A stretch of 19,682 bases of DNA from JAUWQU01 sp964605095 (GTDB taxonomy: Bacteria; Planctomycetota; Phycisphaerae; SM23-33), in NCBI GenBank assembly GCA_964605095.1, contig CAZSBS010000064.1, positions 1-19,682 on the forward strand. Direction: 5' to 3'. The notes under the pieces were generated by a model that saw nothing but the letters and a program-made list of their open reading frames with translations, was not told the DNA's origin and ran no database searches. Positions 1 through 7,283 of the stretch are shown piece by piece. Both the position numbers and the translations under genes were made by a program. Each line of letters begins with the position of its first letter. Position 1 is the first letter of the stretch.

Positions 1-1233
1 TGCCGGCTGATTCATGTGCCGCAGGCGGTCGATGGGCAAACCCCGCGTCGCGCCGGTCTTGCGCAGGTAGTCCAGGGCCTCGGGGCCGAGCTTGTCCAGC
101 GCGAACGCATCCCAGCCGGGCGCGCCCGCGGGGTTGTGCAGGAAGTCCATCCACACGCGCCGCCCGCGGACGTGCGTTTCCTGGTGCACGGCCAGGTCTA
201 TCAGCGACGATTGCCCGCCCGTGAGGCGCTGTGCGTCGAAGGGCCATTGATAGCCCTTGAGGAATATGTTCGTCGCCATCGCGGGCATGGAGTCGAAGTA
301 CTCGGCGAGGAATTCCCGCTCGTCGCCGCCCGCTTGGGGGCCCCCAGGGCCGGCGGCATCGGTGCTGAATATCCGCGGCACGGCCTGCATGTAGGTGCCC
401 GAGACGTTCCAGCGGAACTTGATCGAGGCAAGCCCGTATTGCGACTCGGTGAGGTTGCAGGCCTCCAACCCTGCCAGCAGGGCAGGGCCGTGAATGCCCG
501 CCTGGCCGCGCGGGTAGACGGTCGCCGCGTAAAGCTCGCCGGGCCCGCCCGCGGCCAGCACCCAGTTTTCGGCCACGAACGCCGCCGCGCCGAGCTGGCC
601 GGCGGCGCCCGCGCCGGCCCTGGCGCGGTCGATGCACACCATGGCTACGATGCGCCTGGACTCGTCGTGGCCCCGCGTGATGAACCGGGCAACGGGGTGC
701 TTGTCGACTATTCGCACGCCCATCCGCCGGGCCTCGGCCTCGAGGCGGAGGCTCATGAACCTGCTTGTTTTCGGCCCGGCCGAGGTCGCCCGCTCGTATG
801 GGTCGTGGTCGGTCTTGTAGCCGATGAACGCCCCGCAGGGCTCGTGAGGGAACGGCACGCCGGCCTCGACGAGGTTATAAAAGCCCCGCAGCGAGCAGAT
901 GCCCTCGACCAGGGCGTTGTCGCCATGGCAGCAACCAAAGGCCGTCAGCGTGCGAGCGAAGTCCTCGGCCGAGTCCGCCACGCGCGGGCTGGTGCCCATT
1001 TTGTAGTAGGTTTGCTTGTCGGACCCGCTCATCCGGCTGGCGCCCAGGGGTAGTCCGCCGGTAACCACGAGCAGCTTCTCCGCCGGGTTCTCGACGCCGC
1101 GCGCCCGCAGCATTCGCACAAGCTGCACCGCGCAGCCCATCCCCGCGGCGCCGGCGCCGACGATGACCGTGTTGGCACGGTGCATCGCGACATCCTGGCC
1201 GGCGAGGGTGAGAGTGTCGGTTTCACCGGTCAT
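1..1233 (-). CDS. FAD-dependent oxidoreductase, fumarate reductase/succinate dehydrogenase flavoprotein-like (partial, C-terminus outside window)
   Basis: A 411-codon frame stays open from the ATG at 1233 to the left edge, so the stop and C-terminus lie outside. The N-terminus has a Rossmann dinucleotide-binding motif: VIVGAGAAG around residues 23-31 gives GxGxxG at 26-31. This is followed by a stretch (GASRMSGSDKQTYYKMG) of the kind seen in FAD-binding-2 flavoproteins, and later by VLAAGGPGELY, typical of the segment closing the FAD site. Substrate and partner cannot be read from the sequence. The start overlaps the stop of the upstream kinase-like gene (TAATG), with AGGG six bases before the ATG inside that gene, so the two are very probably translationally coupled. 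There is no signal peptide, so a cytoplasmic location is likely. Family call is confident; precise function is unknown. Confidence 0.8.
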   Translation of the reverse strand, partial: MTGETDTLTLAGQDVAMHRANTVIVGAGAAGMGCAVQLVRMLRARGVENPAEKLLVVTGGLPLGASRMSGSDKQTYYKMGTSPRVADSAEDFARTLTAFGCCHGDNALVEGICSLRGFYNLVEAGVPFPHEPCGAFIGYKTDHDPYERATSAGPKTSRFMSLRLEAEARRMGVRIVDKHPVARFITRGHDESRRIVAMVCIDRARAGAGAAGQLGAAAFVAENWVLAAGGPGELYAATVYPRGQAGIHGPALLAGLEACNLTESQYGLASIKFRWNVSGTYMQAVPRIFSTDAAGPGGPQAGGDEREFLAEYFDSMPAMATNIFLKGYQWPFDAQRLTGGQSSLIDLAVHQETHVRGRRVWMDFLHNPAGAPGWDAFALDKLGPEALDYLRKTGATRGLPIDRLRHMNQPA

Positions 1234-2282
1234 TATTGGCCCTGGAGCTGTCCGAGGAGTTGGCGGAGTTCGGCCACGTCTTTGCCGGCCCGGTCCAGGA
1301 ACCAGCGGCACCATTGGCGGTATTCGGGCATGTCCTTGCGTTGCAGGTATGTCCGGCACATGGCGGGCAGATCGCGAGCGGCCATCAGGACTCGCCTGCT
1401 GTCGATCCTGTCCTGGAGAGAGCCGGTCTGAATGCCGATATTGGCCTCGTGGAGGGCCTCGATGTACGCGTTGACCATCGGATCTCGCCCGGCGGCGCGG
1501 ATGCCCGGCGGCAGGCTGTTGAGCAGGCCGGCCAGGTCTTCGGTGCAGCGCCCGCATCGGGCGGATTCCCAGTCGATCAGCACGGGCTCGACGTGCTTGC
1601 CGCCGGGGCGGAAGAGGACCTCGGATCGGTCCAGCGAGCCGTGAATGACCGTGCGAGGCATCTCCGTTGGCTCGGCGAAGAACTCCGGCGGCATCCGCAG
1701 CAGGCTCACCAGCAGCGAAAAGACTTCCGGCACGGTCGAGTACAGCACGGCGCGGTCATCCTCGCTGAGCCGGTCTATGAACCGCCTGGCGGTAGCCTCG
1801 GCCCGGCTCTCGGTGGGCCGCTCGGGCACGGGCAGGAAGCCCGGCACCTCGTCGAGCTTGCCCCACCACCGCCTGTGCAGGGCCGCCAGGGCTGCGCCGA
1901 CCAGACGACACGCGTTGGGGCTCCACGCCTCGGCCTGGCTGAGCGGGCCTATAAACTCGGTTATCACACCGTAGTTGCCCTGGCGCGAGTCGAGCTCGAT
2001 GTGGTAAACCTCGGGGATCGGCATGCCGCCCGCCTGGCTGAGAAACTGCCAGACCTGGGCCTCACGCTTTCTGGCCAGGCCGAGAACCTTGACCATCAGG
2101 CTCAGCGGCCCCTGGCTCGTTACGAGGTCCACCCTCCTGAGCCCCACCGAACCGCGGATGTTGTCGGGCGAGTCGGCGTAGTCCATCACCTCGATCCCGC
2201 TAACCTCCACCGCCGCGCGAGCCCTGCGAGTGAGGATCTCGGAAAAGTACTCCGCGGAGAGGTCCTGGAAGCCGCCAAGCAT
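1233..2282 (-). CDS. Aminoglycoside phosphotransferase (APH)-fold protein, probable pseudokinase
   Basis: A 349-residue protein with the layout of the APH/phosphotransferase enzyme family. It has an N-lobe lysine in LMVKVL (K65) with a following helix carrying E74, a hinge-like segment VITEFIGPL, a catalytic-loop equivalent and an IDWE metal-binding motif (D237). In active members the catalytic loop reads HxDxxxxN. Here it reads HGSLDRSE at 214-221, so the catalytic Asp is Ser216 and the metal-binding Asn is Glu221. D218 could conceivably substitute, so loss of activity is an inference. AAAGGG lies seven bases before the ATG. The gene starts 14 bases after the HEAT-repeat gene and its stop overlaps the start of the flavoprotein gene, so it sits inside a tight operon. 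Substrate unknown; a regulatory or scaffolding role is possible. Confidence 0.78.
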   Translation of the reverse strand: MLGGFQDLSAEYFSEILTRRARAAVEVSGIEVMDYADSPDNIRGSVGLRRVDLVTSQGPLSLMVKVLGLARKREAQVWQFLSQAGGMPIPEVYHIELDSRQGNYGVITEFIGPLSQAEAWSPNACRLVGAALAALHRRWWGKLDEVPGFLPVPERPTESRAEATARRFIDRLSEDDRAVLYSTVPEVFSLLVSLLRMPPEFFAEPTEMPRTVIHGSLDRSEVLFRPGGKHVEPVLIDWESARCGRCTEDLAGLLNSLPPGIRAAGRDPMVNAYIEALHEANIGIQTGSLQDRIDSRRVLMAARDLPAMCRTYLQRKDMPEYRQWCRWFLDRAGKDVAELRQLLGQLQGQ

Positions 2283-2296
2283 GGAATCGCCCTTTC

Positions 2297-2962
2297 CTAC
2301 CCCTTGTCCGCCGCTGCCTGCCGATAATGCGACTGGTAGTAAGAGTTAAGGAACTTCATGGCGTTGACCTTGTCTTTTGCCCAATGCTCGCGCATGCGCT
2401 GGGCGCCCTGGCGGCACTCTTCCATCGAGGCGTCGGGGTTGTACTGGACGGTCACTCCGGAGAACTTGGTGGCGGCCTTGGAGGCCCTTCGCCTTACGGC
2501 CGGGTCGGGGTCTTCCATCGCGTCGATGATAGCGTCCATCTCCTGGAACGCGAACATGCGATCCAGGCCCGCCACGGCCGCGGCACGCACATCGGGGGAC
2601 TCGTCCTTCTTGACCATGTCGGCCAGCTTTACGCCCTGCTCGTGCGTGGCGACCTTGGCAAACGCGGTGGCGGCCTTTCCACGGACGGCGGGACGGCGGT
2701 CGCTCAGAGCCCCTTCGACCGCCGAGCGTGCGGCCTCGCCGAGGTCGCCCAGGGCCGAGACCGCCAGACTGGCTGTGTGCTCGTCGGGGCTTTGAACCTG
2801 CTTGACCAGGCCTTCGACGTCCTTGGCGCGAACCAACTGCTCCGCCTTCACGCGGGCCTGGTCCGTCTTCTCATCCGGCGACGGCCCGGAGAAGAAAATG
2901 TACCTAACCCCGAGGGCCACAACCAGTGCCGCGGCGACGCCGATGAGAACACGAATACGCAC
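2297..2962 (-). CDS. Membrane-anchored HEAT-repeat protein (copy 1 of 2)
   Basis: I chose the GTG at 2962 because GGGAG lies eight bases upstream and the protein then begins with a hydrophobic anchor (residues about 3-24, IRVLIGVAAALVVALG...). An in-frame upstream start at 3010 would add 16 residues that do not look like protein and lacks a better ribosome site. The 221-residue product has HEAT-type helical repeats recognisable by (D)xxPxVRxxA: RRPAVRGKA, ESPDVRAAA and DPDPAVRRRA, preceded by a weaker unit. A C-terminal helix follows a YNPDAS motif. It is probably a scaffold facing the periplasm or cytoplasm from one membrane helix. It follows a prepilin gene, matching the pair at 10195-11928; the second copy is also 221 residues. 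HEAT proteins mediate protein contacts, and the partner is unknown. Confidence 0.8.
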   Translation of the reverse strand: MRIRVLIGVAAALVVALGVRYIFFSGPSPDEKTDQARVKAEQLVRAKDVEGLVKQVQSPDEHTASLAVSALGDLGEAARSAVEGALSDRRPAVRGKAATAFAKVATHEQGVKLADMVKKDESPDVRAAAVAGLDRMFAFQEMDAIIDAMEDPDPAVRRRASKAATKFSGVTVQYNPDASMEECRQGAQRMREHWAKDKVNAMKFLNSYYQSHYRQAAADKG

Positions 2963-2980
2963 TGATGAATCTCCCTGGAT

Positions 2981-3005
2981 GCCGGCGCCTGCGGTGCGCG
3001 CCGGC
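2981..3005 (-). other. Intercistronic GC hairpin between prepilin and HEAT genes
   Basis: GCCGGCGC and GCGCCGGC form a perfect 8-bp stem with a 9-base loop. It lies five bases upstream of the GGGAG ribosome site of the HEAT gene and just after the prepilin stop. No T-run follows, so it is not a standard terminator. It may limit or stabilise the downstream message. A smaller hairpin occupies the same place in the second prepilin/HEAT pair. Confidence 0.5.
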
Positions 3006-3043
3006 GGCAATTGCCTGCTCGATCGGACCTTGCCCCGCCGACG

Positions 3044-4036
3044 TCATTTCTGCCACAACTGGCGCTCGACTTCGATGTCCGCCGGGTCCAACTGCCACCG
3101 GGCATAGGTCTTGGCTGACCCCCCCAGCGTTGCCGCGTTGAGCTTGCCGCGGTGGCGAATGAAGTCGGGCTGGCCATCCTTGTTCTCGTCCCACTCCTTG
3201 TCGTCCCAGTTGTCGGTGCTCGCGGCGAGGGCGTTGGGGTAGTCCAAAAGCTGGATCTTGTCCAGGCGACGCATGTCGATCCTGGCGGTGTTCATGCCGT
3301 AATGCGTCGCGCCGCCTATGTTTAGCTTCACTGTTATGGTCTTGCCCCCGTTGTGGTGCTCGTTGATGTCCTGGGTCCGGGCGTAGCAGGTCTTGAAGTC
3401 CGGCGACCAGACCTCGGGGTCGCCGCCGGTACTGGCCAGGATGGCTAACGTCGCCGTGCCGTCGCCTTTCTTGGTCACGTGGATGGTGAGATCCTGGAAG
3501 TCGTAGTCGCCCGAACCGATCGCGCCGTCGTCGTAGCCCCACCAGTAGGAGTTGGGGTTGCCGTCAGGCACGTACGGCCCGGGCGAGATAGTTTTGCCCT
3601 CGCCCAGATTGAACTGCGTGTTGGAGAGTTTGAGGATCTTGAACGCCCCGGCGAACCCGCCGTCCTTGTTCATCTCGATCAGCGGAATGGCCACGTTGCT
3701 GGTCGGGCTCTCGCGAATGACGATGAGGCTCTCGACGGGGCTGCCTTCGGCAAGCTCGCCGCCCTCCGGGCACCTGAGCACCTCGTGGCCATCGGTGAGG
3801 TTCTCAACCGCCGCGGTCCACCCGCCCTCAGCCAGGGCGTGCTGGTCCCACGACATTGACCGCGTCGCCCACGTATGAGTGGCCTGGTTGATCTTGTTGA
3901 GGTTGTTCAGGCACAAAACCCGCCGGGCCTCGGCTCCTGCGCTGCTGTACGATGGCATTATGATGGCCACCAGAAGCGCAATGAGGCCGATGACCACCAT
4001 CAGTTCGGCAAGCGTGAAACCTCTGGACTTGTTCAT
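3044..4036 (-). CDS. Type IV prepilin-like protein, H-X9-DG family relative (copy 1 of 2)
   Basis: Starts at the ATG at 4036, with AGGTG five bases upstream. The upstream in-frame GTG at 4081 would put charged residues before the leader. The 330-residue product begins MNKSRG, then FTLAE and a hydrophobic helix (7-30), the classic prepilin peptidase site with cleavage after Gly6 and the conserved Glu at mature position 5. The C-terminal part has YGMN, LLDYPN and RHRGKLNAATLGGS (H295), the arrangement of the planctomycete H-X9-DG prepilins, but with GG where DG is expected. A DENKDGQPD stretch resembles a calcium-binding DxNxDGxxD loop. It is expected at the cell surface as a major or minor pseudopilin. 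It heads an operon with HEAT, kinase-like and FAD genes under the promoter at 4109-4137. Confidence 0.88.
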   Translation of the reverse strand: MNKSRGFTLAELMVVIGLIALLVAIIMPSYSSAGAEARRVLCLNNLNKINQATHTWATRSMSWDQHALAEGGWTAAVENLTDGHEVLRCPEGGELAEGSPVESLIVIRESPTSNVAIPLIEMNKDGGFAGAFKILKLSNTQFNLGEGKTISPGPYVPDGNPNSYWWGYDDGAIGSGDYDFQDLTIHVTKKGDGTATLAILASTGGDPEVWSPDFKTCYARTQDINEHHNGGKTITVKLNIGGATHYGMNTARIDMRRLDKIQLLDYPNALAASTDNWDDKEWDENKDGQPDFIRHRGKLNAATLGGSAKTYARWQLDPADIEVERQLWQK

Positions 4037-4108
4037 GTTCGCACCTGGCACATCGGACGACCCAATTCGCACCGCCACCACAGCCCCACCTCATTGTATC
4101 ATGTTTAT

Positions 4109-4137
4109 ATTATATTCGGTAGCCAAGGCCGTGCCAA
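4109..4137 (-). promoter_or_regulatory. Sigma70-like promoter for the prepilin-HEAT-kinase-FAD operon
   Basis: On the minus strand TTGGCA (4137-4132, five of six consensus bases) and TATAAT (4114-4109, perfect) are separated by exactly 17 bases. Transcription would start near 4102, leaving a leader of about 66 bases before the prepilin ATG at 4036. It is the strongest promoter match in the window and lies in an AT-rich island. No operator is evident. Confidence 0.75.
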
Positions 4138-4241
4138 TTGAATTATGCGTCAATTCCACGCCGGTTTCTAACCAGTGTCGCGGCGTTGCGGAACTGCGGC
4201 ACTCGCCGGCCGCCCCGCCGGACTCATTGCAAATGGCCCCT

Positions 4242-4270
4242 TTCGCCGAAGACAGTAAGGATGATATACT
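4242..4270 (+). promoter_or_regulatory. alr: Probable extended -10 promoter for alr
   Basis: TATACT at 4265-4270 is preceded by TGA, making an extended -10 (TGnTATACT). A weak -35 (TTCGCC, 4242-4247) lies 17 bases upstream. A start near 4277 gives a leader of roughly 45 bases before the alr ATG. Confidence 0.5.
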
Positions 4271-4321
4271 CTAACCCAGCCCCAACCAGCCGGCGACGGA
4301 CCGCCGGACGCGGCAATCGCA

Positions 4322-5452
4322 ATGGAAAGTTACCTGACCGCCCACATCTCGACTTCCGCCATTGAGCACAACATCCGCCTGCTGCGGGCGTGCCTGCCGC
4401 CGGCAACCAAGCTCTGCGCCGTCGTCAAGGCCGACTGCTACGGGCACGGGCTGACAAACCTCCTTGGCCTGCTCAGCCAGCATGCGGACTGGCTGGCTGT
4501 GACCAACCCGGAAGAGGCCCTGGTGCTTCGCGGCCTCGGCTACGAAAGGCCGCTGCTGATGTTCTTCTCGGCCTGCGCGAACGTCGAGGGCAACCAGCTT
4601 CGCGACACGCTGGCGGAACTTATCGCCCAGGACGTGACGCTGACGATCGTATCGCCGGCCGAGGTCGCCGCCGTCGGACAGGTCGCCCGCGAGGTCGGCA
4701 GCGTCGCCGACGTTCACGTGAAGGTGGATACCGGCATGGGCCGCTCCGGCGTGCTTCCGGAGCAGGCGCCGGCCCTGCTGGAGCTGGTCCGCGGGGCGCC
4801 GTCCATTGCCGTAACGGGCATGTACACCCACTTCGCCACGGCCGACGAGGCGGACAAGTCCTACGCCCGCCGGCAACTGGAGACGTTCCTGCGAACCGTA
4901 GACGCCTGCGGCGGACACAGCGGGCTCTGCCTGCACGCCGCCAACTCCGCAGCCACCATCGACCTGCCGGAGGCCCACCTGGACATGGTCCGCCCGGGAC
5001 TGGCCATCTACGGATACCAGCCGTCCGACGAGATGGTCCGCAAGCTGCCGCTGAAGCCCGCCCTGCGACTGACTGGCAGGCTCATGCAGGTAAAGACCCT
5101 CCCCGCCGGGCATAAGTGCGGCTACGGGCTTACCTACACCGTGCCCAGGGACACGCTGGTGGGCCTTGTGCCCGTGGGCTACGCCGACGGCTACCTGCGA
5201 GGCCTGTCCAACCGCGCCACGATGCGCATCCGCGGCCACGACGTGCCCCTCCGCGGGCGCGTGGCCATGGACCAGGTGATAATCGACCTGACCGACGTGC
5301 CGGATGCGACCATCGGCGACGAGGTGGAGATTATCTCCAACGACCCAGCCAACCCCCACAGCGCCGAAAACCTCGCCCGCCTCTGCAACACCATCACCTA
5401 CGAGATCACCACGAGGCTCGGCAACAGGGCAAGGCGGGTGCTGGAAGATTGA
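4322..5452 (+). CDS. alr: Alanine racemase
   Basis: PLP enzyme interconverting L- and D-alanine, which supplies D-alanine for peptidoglycan precursors in the cytoplasm. The 376-residue length is normal for the family. The PLP-binding Lys is K36 in AVVKADCYGHG (usual form AVVKANAYGHG). GMYTHFATAD marks the barrel, CGYGLTYT carries the catalytic Tyr contributed to the partner subunit, and PVGYADGY, GRVAMDQ and the terminal YEITTRLG...RV are the other family signatures. The ATG at 4322 is the first Met before the barrel strand; its ribosome site is poor. The gene stands alone between a divergent operon and a tRNA. It supports a peptidoglycan-containing cell wall, as is now accepted for planctomycetes. 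Confidence 0.96.
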   Translation: MESYLTAHISTSAIEHNIRLLRACLPPATKLCAVVKADCYGHGLTNLLGLLSQHADWLAVTNPEEALVLRGLGYERPLLMFFSACANVEGNQLRDTLAELIAQDVTLTIVSPAEVAAVGQVAREVGSVADVHVKVDTGMGRSGVLPEQAPALLELVRGAPSIAVTGMYTHFATADEADKSYARRQLETFLRTVDACGGHSGLCLHAANSAATIDLPEAHLDMVRPGLAIYGYQPSDEMVRKLPLKPALRLTGRLMQVKTLPAGHKCGYGLTYTVPRDTLVGLVPVGYADGYLRGLSNRATMRIRGHDVPLRGRVAMDQVIIDLTDVPDATIGDEVEIISNDPANPHSAENLARLCNTITYEITTRLGNRARRVLED

Positions 5453-5560
5453 GTTAACCACAGAGGCGCAGAGACTCTGAGGTTAGAAGAAAAAGCAGAG
5501 ACGCCAAGCGCAACCGCCTTCTCTTTTCGACCTCTGAGCGTCTGCGTCTCTGCGGTTAAT
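5453..5560. repeat. Imperfect inverted-repeat element (30-base arms), type A
   Basis: Arms 5453-5482 and 5531-5560 are reverse complements at 24 of 30 positions, with shared cores TTAACC, CAGAG and CGCAGA. They flank a 48-base purine/pyrimidine-rich centre. The element begins directly after the alr stop. Sequences of the form ACCACAGAG(G/A)CGCAGAG are, from memory, common non-coding repeats in environmental bacterial genomes. It looks like a small palindromic repeat or MITE-like unit; no flanking duplication is obvious. Confidence 0.65.
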
Positions 5561-5585
5561 CTGCTTTTCCCGCCCACCACAGGCC

Positions 5586-5614
5586 TTGACATGGCCCGCG
5601 GGGCGGCATAATCT
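5586..5614 (+). promoter_or_regulatory. Promoter of tRNA-Leu
   Basis: A perfect TTGACA at 5586-5591 is followed, 17 bases on, by TAATCT (5609-5614) or, with a shorter 15-base spacing, by CATAAT (5607-5612). Either places the start about 15 bases before the tRNA. The intervening DNA is very GC-rich. Confidence 0.6.
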
Positions 5615-5634
5615 TAAATGTTCGGTGTTCCCCA

Positions 5635-5719
<85 letters not shown>

Positions 5720-5852
5720 TGGCGGCCTCGGCCGCGATGCAACGTTTGGCGACGCAGCCTGTGAGTCCCACGTGGCCATGGGCTGTTTTCGTATACGCCA
5801 TGTCGGTGGATTGGTCCTGAGAGCCGGCCCAAGCCCGGCGGGAGATGACGAG

Positions 5853-7025
5853 ATGGCACGAACGACGAAGAAGACCGCAACCAAGGCCAAACCGGCCGGC
5901 AAGACCAAGGCCGCCGCCAAACCGGCTGCCAAGCGCAAGGACCCCCGCAATCGCCAGATCGCCGCGCCGCGCCTGCCGTACCAGCCGCAGGACCCCAAAT
6001 CGTACCGGCCTAACATCGGCCTGATCGCCTGCGGCGGAATCACCTCGGCGCACCTGCGGGCTTACAAGGCGGCCGGGTACAAGGTCGTCGCGCTGTGCGA
6101 TCTCATCGAGGGCCGGGCCATCAAGCGCCAGGAGGAGTTCTACCCCAAGGCCGACGTGTACACCGACTACCGCGACGTGCTGGCCCGGCCGGACATCGAG
6201 GTCGTCGACATCGCCACGCACCCCAAGGACCGGGAACCGCTACTCGAGGCCGCCCTGCGCGCCGGCAAGCACGTGCTCAGCCAGAAGCCCTTCGTGCTGG
6301 ACCTGGACTTCGGCCGCAAGCTCATCAAGCTCGCCGACCGCAAGTCCGTCAAGCTGGCCGTAAACCAGAACGGGCGATGGTCACCGCAATTCGCATACGC
6401 TCGCGGCGCGATTGCCGCGGGGCTTGTCGGCGAGGTCTTCGCCGTCCACCTCTCGTGCCACTGGGACCACAACTGGGTCAAGGGCAAGCCGTTCGACAAG
6501 ATCCGCCACTGCATCCTCTACGACTACGCCATCCACTGGTTCGACATACTCAACTGCTTCATGGGTTCCAAGAAGGCCCGGAAGGTCTACGCCACGTGGG
6601 CCCGCTCGCCGGGGCAGACCGCCACGCCGAAGATGCTCGCCCAGGTCGGCATCGAGTACGACAACGCCCAGGCGACGCTGATTTTCGACGCCGACGTCCA
6701 CTACGGCGATCATGACCGCGACTTCATCGCCGGCACGGCCGGGACGCTGGTCACCGCCCCGGAAGGCGACCAACGGGGGCAGGTGACTCTCTACACGCCC
6801 AAGGGCTTCAGCAAGCCCAAGCTGCTCGGGCAGTGGTTCCCCGACGGCTTCCACGGCACAATGGGCGAACTGCTGCGAGCCATCGAGGACGACCGCGAGC
6901 CATACAACTCGGCCCGGCACAACCTGGAAAGCCTGGCGCTTTGTTTTGCCGCCGTTGCCTCAGCCGAGACCGGCCAGCCGGTGAAGCCCGGCACCGTCAA
7001 ACGCCTCGAGCCGGGGTGGATGTAG
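5853..7025 (+). CDS. Gfo/Idh/MocA family oxidoreductase with a basic N-terminal tail
   Basis: Starts at the ATG at 5853, with GGAG eight bases upstream. The same frame is open back into the tRNA, but a start there is not credible. The 390-residue product has a Rossmann NAD(P) motif, IGLIACGGITSAHL, near residues 53-66, then VVALCD, DVLARPDIEVVDIATHP and LSQKPF (the family's EKP position, here QKP). After these comes the C-terminal substrate domain with DYAIHWFDIL. Such enzymes usually oxidise or reduce sugars and sugar derivatives; the substrate is not deducible. Unusually, the first 30 or so residues are almost only K, A, T, P and R (KKTATKAKPAGKTKAAAKP), like histone H1/AlgP tails. No signal peptide is visible. 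It is monocistronic, downstream of the tRNA. Confidence 0.88.
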   Translation: MARTTKKTATKAKPAGKTKAAAKPAAKRKDPRNRQIAAPRLPYQPQDPKSYRPNIGLIACGGITSAHLRAYKAAGYKVVALCDLIEGRAIKRQEEFYPKADVYTDYRDVLARPDIEVVDIATHPKDREPLLEAALRAGKHVLSQKPFVLDLDFGRKLIKLADRKSVKLAVNQNGRWSPQFAYARGAIAAGLVGEVFAVHLSCHWDHNWVKGKPFDKIRHCILYDYAIHWFDILNCFMGSKKARKVYATWARSPGQTATPKMLAQVGIEYDNAQATLIFDADVHYGDHDRDFIAGTAGTLVTAPEGDQRGQVTLYTPKGFSKPKLLGQWFPDGFHGTMGELLRAIEDDREPYNSARHNLESLALCFAAVASAETGQPVKPGTVKRLEPGWM

Positions 7026-7061
7026 GGGGAGAGACGAAGAAGGTCATAGGTCCTCCCCGAT

Positions 7062-7181
7062 CGGCCCCAGTGGGGCCGGGGCGACATTTCCCGCTGCTGC
7101 CTGGCACCGATGGCCTTCTATCCATGCCCGCCGGCAGGCGGGTTTCCGGGTGAGCCGAAGGCTCATCTCCGACCGGAAACC
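7062..7181. repeat. Cluster of three hairpins, one two-tiered
   Basis: After the oxidoreductase come CGGCCCC-AGT-GGGGCCG (7062-7078) and CCCGCC-GGCA-GGCGGG (7127-7142). A two-tiered structure follows: an outer 9-bp stem GGTTTCCGG/CCGGAAACC (7141-7149 with 7173-7181) enclosing TGAGCC-GAA-GGCTCA (7151-7165). All stems are perfect. No T-run follows any of them, so they are not typical intrinsic terminators. They could protect the 3' end, be REP-like units, or form a structured RNA. Confidence 0.55.
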
Positions 7182-7194
7182 GGCAAGTAAATCC

Positions 7195-7223
7195 TTGTGT
7201 TTTCGCCCGCGGCGCGTGATAAT
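7195..7223 (+). promoter_or_regulatory. Probable promoter for the half-ferritin-like gene pair
   Basis: TTGTGT (7195-7200) and GATAAT (7218-7223, five of six bases) are 17 bases apart. The predicted start near 7230 gives a leader of about 54 bases before the ATG at 7284. Confidence 0.5.
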
Positions 7224-7283
7224 GTTTGTTGGACTATGCATGTCCCATCGATACCACCTACGTCCAGCAGAGGTGCCAAGGCG

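Noticed and set aside
16..1053. A plus-strand frame of 345 codons at the left end
   Set aside because: The minus strand is open to the window edge and encodes a Rossmann FAD protein. The plus product is compositionally odd and has no recognisable motif.
1236..2327. A plus-strand frame of 363 codons over the kinase-like gene
   Set aside because: Shadow of the minus-strand gene, whose APH-fold motifs, ribosome site and operon spacing are convincing.
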